Assembly: GCA_030745875.1 (NCBI GenBank)
Contig: JASLNT010000001.1
Coordinates: forward strand, 1 to 64,000
Direction of reading: 5' to 3'
Length of the DNA: 64,000 nt
Source: Phycisphaerae bacterium
GTDB taxonomy: Bacteria; Planctomycetota; Phycisphaerae; SM23-33
Shown piece after piece: positions 1 to 9,393 of the stretch; the stretch's first letter is position 1, and each line of letters opens with the position of its first letter. Under the pieces are notes generated by a model. That model was not told the origin of the DNA. It did no database searches and was given only the letters and a program-made list of their open reading frames with translations. The translations under genes and the position numbers were made by a program.

Positions 1-1
1 A

Positions 2-952
2 ACCATTCCCGCCACGATCAGCGCCATACCGCCAAAGCAACCGGATGCAGCCGACGATCAGGGCGCCAAGATCAAGACGCTTAAGACCGCCATGACGATC
101 GACGTGGAAGATTGGTATCACATCCTTGACAGTCCAGCGACACCTACGATGGATACGTGGGCAAGTCTGGAATGTCGACTGGCGCAAAGCATGGATCGAC
201 TCTTGGAGATGTTCGCGCGGACAGGCGCCCAGGCCACGTTCTTTTGGTTGGGCTGGATGGCCGAACGCCACAAGCAACTCGTCAGAACCTGTCTACAGGC
301 AGGCCATGAAGTCGCCAGCCACGGCTACGGTCATGTTCTGGCGTACAAGGTCGGTCGCCGAGCCTTCCAGAACGACATTCTCCGCGCCAAAGGCGTTATC
401 GAGGATATCACCGGACAGGCTGTCGACGGATTCCGGGCTGCTGGTTTTGGGATTACGCCCGAGACGGACTGGGCTTTCGACGTGATCCGCCAAGCCGGGC
501 ATCGATACGATTCAAGTGTCTTTCCCACCGCACGGGCACATGGAGGCATGGTCAACGGGCGCCTCGGACCGCACGTTCTCCACACCAGCAATGGACCTCT
601 GTCGGAGTGTCCCATGTCGGTTGTCCAGATGCTCGGCCATCGGGTGAGCCTGTTCGGGGGGGGCTATTTGAGGCTGGCTCCGAAGTGGCTGATTCGTCAG
701 GGCGTCAACCAACTGCGAGCGACCGGACAGCCAATGATAGTCTACGCACACCCGCGGGAAATCGATCCGGATCACCCGCGGCTGCCGCTGGGCTTTCGAC
801 GGCGATTCAAGTGCTATGTGAACCTCCGAACCACTATGCCCAAGCTGGAATGGCTCTGCCAAGAACACAGTTTTCGTACGTTGCGAGAATTGGCCGCCGA
901 GACATTAACCTCAGAACAAACCGACCGTATGACCTACCCGAATGCGGCTTGA
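2..952 (+). CDS. XrtA/PEP-CTERM-associated polysaccharide deacetylase (possibly 5' partial)
   Basis: The protein is a NodB-type polysaccharide deacetylase of the kind found with exosortase/exopolysaccharide loci. From the ATG at 92 it gives 286 residues starting MTIDVEDWYHI, with the NodB metal Asp (DVEDW), the TFFWLGWMAE strand, the metal-binding HEVASHGYGH motif near residue 73 and the RAAGFGIT segment; the C-terminal YAHPREIDPDHPR stretch is typical of the DUF3473 tail of this subfamily. The family removes N-acetyl groups from extracellular polysaccharide. The frame stays open from base 2 to the ATG at 92 with no stop, and no clear ribosome binding site precedes 92, so the true start may lie outside the window; these families often begin just before the DVED motif, so 92 is also possible. 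It fits the four PEP-CTERM proteins seen later, but no exosortase gene is in the window. Confidence 0.82.
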   Translation, partial: TIPATISAIPPKQPDAADDQGAKIKTLKTAMTIDVEDWYHILDSPATPTMDTWASLECRLAQSMDRLLEMFARTGAQATFFWLGWMAERHKQLVRTCLQAGHEVASHGYGHVLAYKVGRRAFQNDILRAKGVIEDITGQAVDGFRAAGFGITPETDWAFDVIRQAGHRYDSSVFPTARAHGGMVNGRLGPHVLHTSNGPLSECPMSVVQMLGHRVSLFGGGYLRLAPKWLIRQGVNQLRATGQPMIVYAHPREIDPDHPRLPLGFRRRFKCYVNLRTTMPKLEWLCQEHSFRTLRELAAETLTSEQTDRMTYPNAA

Positions 953-1009
953 CGACATGAGTGACGAGCACAGACGGACCGGACTCCAGGCAAGGTATGG
1001 AGATACACA

Positions 1010-1165
1010 ATGAGACTAACATACAGATTCATCCTTGTCGAGAGCGCCGAAGGCATCGGCCCGACGTTTTCGTTTACGATCGCGCTGGAAAGGCAGCCGG
1101 TCGGTTGGCGGCGAAATTGCGGTGTCGGACGGAGAATTGAGAGCACTACAAGCACAATTGCGTAG
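1010..1165 (+). CDS. Small hypothetical ORF (51 aa)
   Basis: An ATG-started frame of 51 codons beginning MRLTYRFILVESAEG lies in the 234-bp gap between the deacetylase and the first response regulator. The first half looks protein-like (alternating hydrophobic residues) and the second half is Arg-rich and less so. No strong Shine-Dalgarno is visible and I recognise no family. It may be a decayed gene start or a chance frame. Confidence 0.2.
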   Translation: MRLTYRFILVESAEGIGPTFSFTIALERQPVGWRRNCGVGRRIESTTSTIA

Positions 1166-1186
1166 ATTCATTAAGGAGAGACTGAA

Positions 1187-1669
1187 ATGCGAGTTCTAGT
1201 AGCTGATGATGATCCCATCTACCGAAGTTTGTTGCAGGAATTGCTGACGGGGTGGAATTTCGAAGTGATACTGGCCTCCGACGGCCAGGAAGCCCTTGAT
1301 GTGATGTCACGTGAGGATTCACCCCAACTGGTGCTTCTGGACTGGGAGATGCCGGAGATCGATGGTTTTGAGGTGGCCCGCACAATAAGAGGGGGCGATG
1401 CCGATCACAGATCGTATGTCCTTATGATCACGGGCAGCAAGCGAAAATCGGACATGATGCAGATCCTGGTCTGCGGCGCCGACGACTACCTTATAAAACC
1501 GTTCGATCCCATGGACCTGAAGATCCATCTTCGAAGCGCAATGCGGATCCTGCATCTCCAGGAGGAGCTTGACGAGTTGAGAAAAGCGATTACCGAGGGA
1601 ACTCCCAGCAAGGGCACATGGGAAACGCTGTTGAAAACCACTCTGCCCCCATTCCCCGTACCGCGTTGA
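1187..1669 (+). CDS. Response regulator, single receiver domain with C-terminal extension
   Basis: A CheY-like receiver fills residues 1-120: acidic pair ADDD at 6-9, phospho-acceptor Asp52 in LLDWEMPEIDG, the conserved Thr in MITGS and Lys in LIKPF. About 35 residues follow, partly helical (LQEELDELRKAI) and without a recognised output domain. The start at 1187 is supported by AAGGAGAG about nine bases upstream. Such stand-alone receivers act by protein contact or phosphotransfer. Likely partners are the hybrid kinases at 4.2-9.4 kb, but nothing in the sequence links them directly. Confidence 0.9.
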   Translation: MRVLVADDDPIYRSLLQELLTGWNFEVILASDGQEALDVMSREDSPQLVLLDWEMPEIDGFEVARTIRGGDADHRSYVLMITGSKRKSDMMQILVCGADDYLIKPFDPMDLKIHLRSAMRILHLQEELDELRKAITEGTPSKGTWETLLKTTLPPFPVPR

Positions 1670-1770
1670 ATCGCTTCCTTCCTCATTCAAACGGGCTTAC
1701 CGCCAAGGAGATAGTCGCGACCGGGACGTTTCCAACCGAGCGTCTTGCCGGGGCAAAACCTGCAGATGAG

Positions 1771-2352
1771 TTAACGGCGCTTTGACATTGCAGACTCCAC
1801 TTCCCTCATAACAACCGTAATATCCAAGGGCTTGATAAAACAAGCTCTGGCGCCAGCCCCCAGAATTTGCTCTGTCATGTCCTGCGATGCGTGTGCGGTC
1901 ATCGCTATGACAGCGATGTTCCTGGTGTCCTCTCTTGATTTGATACGCCGACATACTTCCAATCCATCGATTCCCGGCATTCGAATATCCAGGATAATAA
2001 CATCCGGTCTAGACGCCCCGACAATGTCGCCGGCAGTGAAACCATCGTGGGCCTGAAACACCTTCCAATCCGGATGCCGGGTCTTAATCTCCTCGACCAG
2101 CCATGCCGCAATAGCCCGTTCGTCGTCCACAACCAGGACCGCCCCCCCCCCGTCGATCAATTCCGGCGGGATTCGAAGGTTCTGGCGGCGCATAAACCGA
2201 ACGAGATCATCAGCCTCAATCCGTCTGTGGCCGCCCGGGGTTTTTCCGCCGACAAGCCGCCCCTGGTCAATCCAACTGGCCACCGACGCAACCGATGCAT
2301 GCAGGAGTCGGGCCACTTCTGTTGTGGATAGTCTCTTCTTCACAGGTTCCAC
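1771..2352 (-). CDS. Excisionase-type HTH fused N-terminal to a receiver domain
   Basis: Residues 7-58 form a MerR/excisionase-like winged helix (LSTTEVARLLHASVASV, then WIDQGRLVG and the wing TPGGHRRI), which binds DNA. Residues 71-190 form a receiver: VVDDE, acceptor Asp122 in IILDIRMPGIDG, Thr in AMTAH and Lys in FIKPLD. The HTH-then-receiver order is the reverse of the usual response-regulator layout. The reading start is GTG at 2352 with only a weak GGAA upstream; a second GTG lies three codons in. It is transcribed away from the sigma-factor gene across a 478-bp spacer. The receiver and HTH calls are secure; the target genes are unknown. Confidence 0.85.
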   Translation of the reverse strand: MEPVKKRLSTTEVARLLHASVASVASWIDQGRLVGGKTPGGHRRIEADDLVRFMRRQNLRIPPELIDGGGAVLVVDDERAIAAWLVEEIKTRHPDWKVFQAHDGFTAGDIVGASRPDVIILDIRMPGIDGLEVCRRIKSREDTRNIAVIAMTAHASQDMTEQILGAGARACFIKPLDITVVMREVESAMSKRR

Positions 2353-2830
2353 TTCCGTCTGTTCACCAAGGTGACCATATTGCCCACCGTTTACATTGTA
2401 TCATACATAATACCGAAAAACAGAAGTGTTTTTAGTGTTTTTATGGACTTTATGGTTTATATTCAGATCCCGTGGCGATCAAGTATAAGCATTCTATTTC
2501 CAGATCGTTAGGAGTGCATACACGCAGTAGAATATTTCGACAGACTGAGTGTCATACAGGTTGCTGATGATGTCTATATGCAGCATAACTTCTTAACACA
2601 TAAGCCATAAGAACCAACGTGTCAAGAGGATAATGAACATGAGATCGTATTCAGGAATTTTATGATTTTTCTGGTTTTGATCTTGACTCTTGCCGATGGC
2701 TTGCCGATGGTATGAGTAGTATTGCATCACACGCCTTCGACATGGAGGTCTACATGGCAAGCAGTTCTCTTGGCAAGGATCGGGCCGTAACGCAAGTAGT
2801 TTGTCGCGAAGATAAGTTGGAGATCCCGTC
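2353..2830. other. AT-rich intergenic spacer between divergent regulators
   Basis: This 478-bp gap separates the divergent HTH-receiver gene and the sigma-factor gene. It is clearly richer in A+T than its surroundings between about 2395 and 2700. It contains a tandem AGTGTTTTT pair near 2428-2446 and a direct CTTGCCGATGG repeat at about 2690-2710. Several AT-rich hexamers could serve as -10 elements, but none has a convincing -35 partner. No gene was recognised in it. Confidence 0.5.
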
Positions 2831-3406
2831 ATGGTTGCCCGCGAACTATCAAATCCCGACGTTACGCACCTCATCGAGCAGAATCTGCATATCGCCCGCT
2901 CTGTCGCCTTTCGTCTGAAGCAGCGTTTCCCTTGGGTCGACATGGACGATATCCGCAGTTATTCGCAGTGGGGACTAACTCGAGCCGCCAGCCTGTATTC
3001 GCCTGCGATGGGAACACCTTTCGTTCGCTTTGCAACGCAGAAGGCGTTCTACCTTGGGATTGACGCCATGCGCGAGGACAAGGTGGTGCGTCGCAGCCCT
3101 AAAGCTCAAGCTCAGACGCTGGGCTCAAGCGCCGGGCGCAAGTCCATTTCGGCAAATCTCCCCCTGCTGGCCAGGGTGGCTGATGAGCGTGCCGGCAATG
3201 CGGTGCGGCTGTTGGAGTTGAGAGAGGAGCTGGCTAGTCTCCTTGGTCGTCTCCGTGACAAGGACCGACAGCTTATGTTGCTCTACTACAGTAGTGGAAT
3301 GACTTTCAAAGAGATCGCAATGGTGTTCGGTCGGTCTGAATCGGCTATTTGTCTTCGGCATGGAGTCTTGATTGCCAAGCTGCGCCGGTTTGCGGGAGTG
3401 TCGTGA
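2831..3406 (+). CDS. FliA/WhiG-like sigma-70 family sigma factor
   Basis: The 191-residue product has region 2 (about residues 10-85: HLIEQNLHIARSVAF, the DDIRSYSQWGLTRAA helix and the TPFVRFATQKAFYLGIDAMR promoter-melting segment) and region 4 (about 135-188: LRDKDRQLMLLYY followed by the helix-turn-helix MTFKEIAMVFGRSES). A short region-3-like linker lies between them. Length and motifs fit the group 3 (flagellar/stress) sigma type. The ATG at 2831 has GGAG roughly eight bases upstream. It is followed closely by a receiver gene, so the pair may be co-expressed. No anti-sigma gene is visible nearby. Confidence 0.88.
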   Translation: MVARELSNPDVTHLIEQNLHIARSVAFRLKQRFPWVDMDDIRSYSQWGLTRAASLYSPAMGTPFVRFATQKAFYLGIDAMREDKVVRRSPKAQAQTLGSSAGRKSISANLPLLARVADERAGNAVRLLELREELASLLGRLRDKDRQLMLLYYSSGMTFKEIAMVFGRSESAICLRHGVLIAKLRRFAGVS

Positions 3407-3527
3407 ATCCAGGGCGTGATAGAGAAAGCGAAGAAATGGAGCGTTGGTGCTCAAGCTTGAGATGCGGGCGTATCAGGGTCGCCGCGGGCGCCGCAGAGAA
3501 ACAGTTTTAACTCAGGAGGCAACTACC

Positions 3528-3950
3528 ATGGATCGATTCGCACAACATGATTGCCTGGTAATGGCGGGTCGGAGGATTCTCGTCGTGGACGACTCGAGAG
3601 AGATCGTTTCTGTGATTGAAGACATCCTGCGTGCTGACGGCGTCCGCGTGAGCAGTGCTTACAATGGTCATGATGCAATGGCGATGTTGGGAGAAGAGAG
3701 ATTTGACGCAGTCATTCTTGACCTGACTATGCCCAAGCCGAACGGTTGGGATGTGCTGGAGTTCATAGGGAAGACCATTCCCCATATGCTTGCGCGCACG
3801 ACCATCCTGACAGGTATGTGCTATGACAGGGAAATCGCCAGGACCCTCAAATCCAAAGGGATCGCTCATCTGTTCAAACCCTTCGACATCGATTCGCTGC
3901 GCAAGACAGTCTGTGCGTTGTTGAAGGTCGAACTACCGGTGTCGGCCTAA
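3528..3950 (+). CDS. Response regulator, single receiver domain
   Basis: A 140-residue stand-alone receiver: LVVDDS at 18-23, acceptor Asp65 in VILDLTMPKPNGW, Thr in ILTGM and Lys in LFKPFD. The ATG at 3528 is chosen over an upstream in-frame start because TCAGGAGG sits about eight bases before it and the shorter protein begins at the usual receiver N-terminus. It lies about 120 bp after the sigma-factor gene on the same strand and 18 bp before a small ORF. There is no output domain. Confidence 0.88.
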   Translation: MDRFAQHDCLVMAGRRILVVDDSREIVSVIEDILRADGVRVSSAYNGHDAMAMLGEERFDAVILDLTMPKPNGWDVLEFIGKTIPHMLARTTILTGMCYDREIARTLKSKGIAHLFKPFDIDSLRKTVCALLKVELPVSA

Positions 3951-3968
3951 CTCAAGGGACGTCAAGCC

Positions 3969-4223
3969 ATGACTCTCAATGTCGACCGCATTCGAGTCGC
4001 GTCTGAACGCCCGGGCGAAGTGGAGCTTCAGGACCAGACGCGTAGGCAGATGGAACAGTTACTGGCCGTTCGCACCAGGTTAATCCATCCCCGAAGAGTT
4101 CGCGATGAAACCCAACAACGCCGCATTGACAAGACCACGCCGCCGCCTCCGGAAGCGATGAACCATATCCGTCCGCATGGGCGTTTGTGGAAACGTTGGG
4201 ATAAACTGCGGGCGGCGGGATAG
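3969..4223 (+). CDS. Small hypothetical protein (84 aa)
   Basis: The frame begins 18 bp after the receiver gene. Its product is Arg-rich and hydrophilic, with RRQMEQLLAVRTRL in the middle and a PPPPEA stretch. No signal peptide, membrane segment or known motif was found. The position and the weak purine-rich stretch before the ATG suggest co-transcription with the receiver, but it could be a chance frame. It converges on the large hybrid kinase gene. Confidence 0.35.
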   Translation: MTLNVDRIRVASERPGEVELQDQTRRQMEQLLAVRTRLIHPRRVRDETQQRRIDKTTPPPPEAMNHIRPHGRLWKRWDKLRAAG

Positions 4224-4251
4224 GACATACAGACGAGTCTGTACGAATATG

Positions 4252-7200
4252 TCAGTCCTGCTTCCGGATCAAATTCGCCTTGTCAAGCATACGACGTACG
4301 GTTTGCGCCAAGGTCATAGTATTGATTGGTTTGGTCAGCAACTCCGTCGCAGGCTGCATAAGGACGCTTTGAGAGACCACGCTATCGTCATAGCCCGAGA
4401 TGAACATAACCGCCATGTCAGGCCGGACGCCTTTCAGTCTCTGGGACATTTCCAGTCCATTCATCTTTGGCATTACCACATCTGTGACCAGCAGGTCGAT
4501 CCTATGTTCATAATGCTCGCCCAGGGGCAGCGCCTCTGCGGCGTTGCCCGCCTCCAGCACTGTGTATCCGCACTCCCGGAGCAGTGAGACAATCATATGC
4601 CGAACTGCTTCTTCATCCTCCACAACCAGGATGGTTTCGGAGCCTTGGGGCAATCCTTCAGATTCGGGCGTTAGCGTTGGGGCTGCGGACTCCTCAAGAC
4701 GAGGGGCGAGCGGGAAGTGCAGGCGGAACACGGATCCTTCGCCCAGTTCGCTGCCAACGCTGACGACCCCCCCGCTCTGCGCCACGAATCCATACACCAT
4801 GGCGAGCCCCATTCCCGTGCCCATACCCACTTCCTTTGTCGTGAAAAACGGATCAAATACTTTCGCCAGCGTCTCGGGGTCCATGCCAGTTCCCGTGTCG
4901 CTGACGATTGCCATCGCATACGGTCCGGGGTTGGCGTTCGGATTGCCCTGCAGATCTTTTCGATCCAGTTCGACGGGGGCGATCTCAATGGTCAATTCAC
5001 CGCCGTCAGGCATTGCATGACGAGCGTTGACAACAAGGTTCATGATCGCCTGCTGGAACAGTCCCGGATCGATATCGGCGCAGCATGCGTCCGGACTGTA
5101 GACAGTCAACAGGCGAACATCCTCACCGACCATCTGATGGAGCAGTTTGGACAGGTCCTTGAGCGAATCGTTCAAATCGGTCGTCTCTGAATGGAGCGAC
5201 TCCTTCCTGCTGAAAACCAGCAATTGGTTGGTGATCGTCGTGGCGCGATTCACGGCTTCGAGGATTACGCCAAGACGCTCCTGATCCTGCTCTTTGCCCA
5301 CTGCCTCACGCAACAGCATTGATGCATACCCTTGAATGACGGTAAGCTGGTTGCGGAAGTCGTGAGCAACGCCGCCGGCTAGCTGACCAACCGCTTCCAT
5401 TTTCTGGGCCTGGCGGAATTGGGCTTCCAGATCTCTCTGTTCTGTGATGTCTCGGCCGGAGACCACGAACCCTTCGGGTCCTCCGTCAGGTCCACGGTAT
5501 GGTGAGTAGGCAATGTCCATGTACCTCCGACCAGCGGACTGAAAGTCAAACCAATCCTGGTAACGGATGTCCTCGCCGGACAAGCATATGTCAGCTCTGG
5601 GCTTGATAACGGTTTCAAAAAGTTCTTCGCCAAGCACTTCAGACACTGTCCGGCCAATCACCTCGTCCGGCGTCTTGACGACGGCCCGCAGATAGGCGGC
5701 GTTGGCGGCAAGGTAAACGTATCGCCGATCGACCAGCGCCAGCATATCCGTTGCATTCGCGACGATGTGCTCATCCTGCCGATGTTGTTCCTCCGCTCGT
5801 TTGCGCTCGGTGATATTCACGGATGAACCGATAACATACTTGACCTGATCATCATCGTTCAGGGCGGGCACGAAAGTCGTGTGGTACCACACTTCGTTGC
5901 CTTCGGTGTCATGTACGGGAGCTTCCACACAAGACACCTCCCCCGCCTTAGCCAATTCCAGCCCCTTCACCAAGGGGGCGCGCATTGACTCGGGATAGAA
6001 CTCAGGAGGATATGTTTGCCCGTAGTAAGGCTGGATATCCGGGATCTTGAGGTGCTTTACGCCTGCGGCGCTCATGTATCTCAACTTGGAATCCAGATCG
6101 ATAATCTTGTTGCATACCGGCGAGCCCTCAAGCAGAGAGCGGTTCATCATCTCAGATTCCCGCAACGCCTCTTCAGCCAGTTTCTGCTCGGTTATGTCCT
6201 GGGTAACGCCCGTTCCACGGATACAGTTTCCTGCGTCGTCAAACTCGAGTTCGGCCTTTTCCCTGACCCACTTGACCTGGCCGTCAACAAGAAGGCGATG
6301 TTCTATGTCGTATGGTTCTCCCGCCATGGCTTCTTTCCATTTGACGTCGACATACTCCCCATCATCGGGATGTACACAGCCCAGGAATGTTTCGTATGTG
6401 AGTTCTGTGCCCGTGGGCAATCCGAAGATGCGGTAGTTTTCATCCGTCCAAAACAGTTCATTCTTCGCTATGTCCAGCTCCCATGTTCCAATGTTTCCGA
6501 TCTCCTGGGCTCGCGAGAGATAGTGGCGCTGTTTTTTCAGGGCCTCTTCGGTCTTCTTTCGTTGGGTGATATCGTGAGCTGTGACCACAATGTACTCGCG
6601 GTCTCCCCATTTACCCAGCGAGATACTCACTTCCACCAGAAACGTTCCGCCGTCCTTTCGTCGATGTTCGCCTTCCCTGACCAGCGAGCCGCATGCTCGA
6701 AGCTCCTCAACATACTCCCGCAACGCCGCATCATCCGAAAGCGCTGGCACTATGTCAGGAACCGCCATCTCCAGGAGTTCTTCATACGCGTACCCAAGGC
6801 TCTGGCATGCTCCCCGGCTGACGTCCAGAAATCGCCCGGTTTCGGGCTCGACAACGTATATGGCGTCGTTCGATTGATCCACCAGATCCCGGAAGAGGCG
6901 CAATTGCGCCTCGTTGGCTTGCAGTTGTTCTTGAGCTTCCATCAACTCCGTTATATCGCGAATCGCTTCAACGGCGTGCGTGACTGTCCCACTGTCGTCC
7001 GTCACGGGAGAAACCAGAATATCCACATGCACCTTCGCTCCGTCCTTGTCTGTACGCGTGTGCTGGCAGTGGGAGGGGATGCCCGTATTGAATACGACAC
7101 GCAGCGGGCATGCTTCGCCGTATTGCTCGCATGGATTATCGAAACCGTGCGATATTTTGTAGCAGTGGCGCCCAATAACATCTTCAGCATTGCGACCGAC

Positions 7201-7779
7201 CGAAACGAGGAAAGAGTTGTTAACGTCGGTGATCACGTAATCTTCGTTGATTACAATGACATCTTCATGCAGGTTGTAGATTAGCGATCTGTAGTAGCTC
7301 TCGCTGTCGGCCAGTTGTCGGGTGCGACGGTCCGCCAAGGCGGTAAGGCGCGCCGCGGACCGGCGGAGTTGGTCTTCGACCGTCTTGACGCGAAGGACCG
7401 CCGAAAGCCGGGCGGCCAATTCCGTGTTATCGATCGGTTTGTTGATGAAGTCATCGGCCCCAGCGTCCAGCCCGATCGCTTTCTGCGTTGGACTCGCACC
7501 GTGGGCCGTCATGAGGATAACAGGAATATAGGCGGTTGCTGAGTTGGCCTTAAGATGGCGGCACATCTCGATCCCGTCCATATGCGGCATCTGCACGTCG
7601 ATCAGCGCGGCGTCGATGGGCGTGTCATCCGCAATGGACAACCCGGCATCGGCGCTCTCTGCGGTCAATACGGTGCACCCGGGGAGACGGTCGGTGATGA
7701 CCTTCTCAAGACTAAACAAGTTGTCCGGCCTGTCGTCAACGGCCAGTATCGTCGTTCCTCTGCCACCTGTCGCCGCCAT
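4252..7779 (-). CDS. Multi-PAS hybrid sensor histidine kinase with N- and C-terminal receivers
   Basis: This 1175-residue protein has, in order: receiver (1-130, acceptor Asp61 in LIDVQMPHMDG); PAS with a cysteine-rich insert (160-280; CYKI, PCEQYGEACPL and HCQH); PAS (295-410); PAS (425-535); PAS (545-660); PAS (670-785); HisKA (about 790-860, phospho-His806 in VAHDFRNQL); HATPase (about 895-1025; N box around 914-920, DTGTGM at 961, GMGTGMGLAM); and a C-terminal receiver (1048-1170, Asp1100 in VTDVVMPKMNG). No membrane helix is visible, so it is probably cytoplasmic. The ATG at 7779 has GAGGTGAG just upstream, and a TATAAT-like hexamer (reverse strand, 7825-7830) lies in the gap to the upstream kinase gene. 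HDFRN differs from the more usual HDFNN of this class. Confidence 0.92.
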   Translation of the reverse strand: MAATGGRGTTILAVDDRPDNLFSLEKVITDRLPGCTVLTAESADAGLSIADDTPIDAALIDVQMPHMDGIEMCRHLKANSATAYIPVILMTAHGASPTQKAIGLDAGADDFINKPIDNTELAARLSAVLRVKTVEDQLRRSAARLTALADRRTRQLADSESYYRSLIYNLHEDVIVINEDYVITDVNNSFLVSVGRNAEDVIGRHCYKISHGFDNPCEQYGEACPLRVVFNTGIPSHCQHTRTDKDGAKVHVDILVSPVTDDSGTVTHAVEAIRDITELMEAQEQLQANEAQLRLFRDLVDQSNDAIYVVEPETGRFLDVSRGACQSLGYAYEELLEMAVPDIVPALSDDAALREYVEELRACGSLVREGEHRRKDGGTFLVEVSISLGKWGDREYIVVTAHDITQRKKTEEALKKQRHYLSRAQEIGNIGTWELDIAKNELFWTDENYRIFGLPTGTELTYETFLGCVHPDDGEYVDVKWKEAMAGEPYDIEHRLLVDGQVKWVREKAELEFDDAGNCIRGTGVTQDITEQKLAEEALRESEMMNRSLLEGSPVCNKIIDLDSKLRYMSAAGVKHLKIPDIQPYYGQTYPPEFYPESMRAPLVKGLELAKAGEVSCVEAPVHDTEGNEVWYHTTFVPALNDDDQVKYVIGSSVNITERKRAEEQHRQDEHIVANATDMLALVDRRYVYLAANAAYLRAVVKTPDEVIGRTVSEVLGEELFETVIKPRADICLSGEDIRYQDWFDFQSAGRRYMDIAYSPYRGPDGGPEGFVVSGRDITEQRDLEAQFRQAQKMEAVGQLAGGVAHDFRNQLTVIQGYASMLLREAVGKEQDQERLGVILEAVNRATTITNQLLVFSRKESLHSETTDLNDSLKDLSKLLHQMVGEDVRLLTVYSPDACCADIDPGLFQQAIMNLVVNARHAMPDGGELTIEIAPVELDRKDLQGNPNANPGPYAMAIVSDTGTGMDPETLAKVFDPFFTTKEVGMGTGMGLAMVYGFVAQSGGVVSVGSELGEGSVFRLHFPLAPRLEESAAPTLTPESEGLPQGSETILVVEDEEAVRHMIVSLLRECGYTVLEAGNAAEALPLGEHYEHRIDLLVTDVVMPKMNGLEMSQRLKGVRPDMAVMFISGYDDSVVSQSVLMQPATELLTKPINTMTLAQTVRRMLDKANLIRKQD

Positions 7780-7836
7780 CTCTCACCTCAGTTTGCTTGT
7801 TGATATTCCATCCGGTGTTTCCCGATTATAAAGCGA

Positions 7837-9393
7837 TTAACCCAGCCACTTTCGCAAGATTCGCTCCAGACTCACCGGACTTATGGGTTTCGACACGTAG
7901 TCGTCACATCCGGCGGCCAGAATCTGCTCGCGATCGCCCTTCATCACCCTCGCCGTCAGGGCGACAACCGGGATGTTCTTCAATTCGTCGTCGTCCTTTA
8001 TCCGCCCGACAACATCCATACCGCTCAGACCGGGAAGTTGTATGTCCATAAGAATGAGGTCAGGTTTGGCTTGTCGAGCCTGGTCGAGCCCGGCTTGCCC
8101 GTCGGCGGCCGCTGCAACCTCTGCGCCAGTTTCCGACAGCAGGGCCGTTATAACCAGGAGGTTGTCCGGATTATCCTCAACTATGAGGATCTTCTTTCCC
8201 GAAAGGTCCGGCAGGTCGACCGGCTCGGGTCCGGTTGATTCTTCAGGTTCCTGGAGCGGTGTTCGCCCGCCCAGAAGGCGGTCAACCTCGGCGACCAGTT
8301 CATCGCGGTCGATACTTCCCTTCTGGATGAGTTGCTGAATGTTGTTCTGCGTCAGGCGGGCGCGGTCTTCGGAGGTCAGTTCCTTTGCGGTCAGAATCAG
8401 CACAGGCAGCATTGCCGTCTCAGGCGTGCTTCGGATCTCTTCGAGCACCGCGAAACCGTCGATATTCGGCATCATGAGATCCAGCACGATCCCGTCGGGA
8501 ATGGACTCGGCGATCAGATCGAGGGCTTCGGCGCCGTCGCCTGCTACTGTGATGTCGTATCCGCTTTCGCCAAGAGCGGTGCGAATCTGCAACGCCGCCA
8601 CCTCGTTATCCTCCACCACGAGCACACGCGGCGTCTGGCCGGGCTTTACGGAAGACCGTTGGGCCATGGGTTGGGTCAGAAGCTCTCTCGCAGCGGCGCG
8701 CGGGTCGACAAACGGCGTCGGTATGCGGACCGGAAGCTTCAGGGTAAACGTGCTGCCCTCGCCCGGTTCACTGCTGACTTCAATATCCCCGCCGAGCACC
8801 CGAGCGAGACGATGGCAGATCGTCAGGCCAAGCCCCGTTCCGCCATGCTGACGCGTGGTGGAACCGTCGACTTGACGGAACTCATCGAATATGTGTTTCT
8901 GGTTTTCGACGGAGATGCCCACTCCACTGTCGGTAACGAAGAAGAACACGCAGTCGCCATCGAGACCGACTCCCACGGATATCTCGCCTGTGTCGGTGAA
9001 TTTGACCGCATTGGAAAGCAGGTTCAGCAGTATCTGGCGGAGCTTGTCTTCATCGGTGTACATCGTCGGCAGATCGTCGGCGATGTTTACGGTCAGGGCG
9101 AGTTGCTTATCGTCGATCAGCGGGCGCACAGTATTCAGCCGCAACTGCTTGACCGGTTTGGTTAGATATGCGCTGAAACCGGCCTCACGCATTCGCTCGG
9201 CGTCGCCGCGCTGGCAAGTAGAGGTCAGCATAATCATGGCCGCATCTCGCAATTGCGCATCGGCCTTGATTTTCCGGCCTAGAGCCTCCCCGTCCACATC
9301 GGGCATGAGATAGTCCAGCAGAACGATTCGGAACGGATCACCTTCATCCGAAGCTGTCCGCATCGCCGCTATCGCCTCATCGGCGGAGGTTGC
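7837..9393 (-). pseudogene. Truncated and internally fused hybrid kinase: partial REC - HATPase - REC - REC
   Basis: Read from an ATG at 9363 the product has 508 residues. It opens in the middle of a receiver (acceptor Asp17 in VLLDYLMPDVDG). Codons upstream of the ATG still read like receiver sequence (SEATSADEAIAAM) as far as about 9393-9400, so the first strands and the acidic pair are missing. At residues 76-77 (about 9135) the receiver ends at KPVKQLRL and the protein passes straight into NTVRPLIDDKQLAL, the stretch just before an HATPase N box; the HisKA domain is absent. HATPase runs about 80-212 (LLNLLSNAVKF, DSGVGI, GGTGLGL), then two full receivers with Asp295 and Asp440. Without a phospho-acceptor histidine it cannot be a normal kinase. 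It may be a remnant, or an assembly artefact. Confidence 0.7.
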
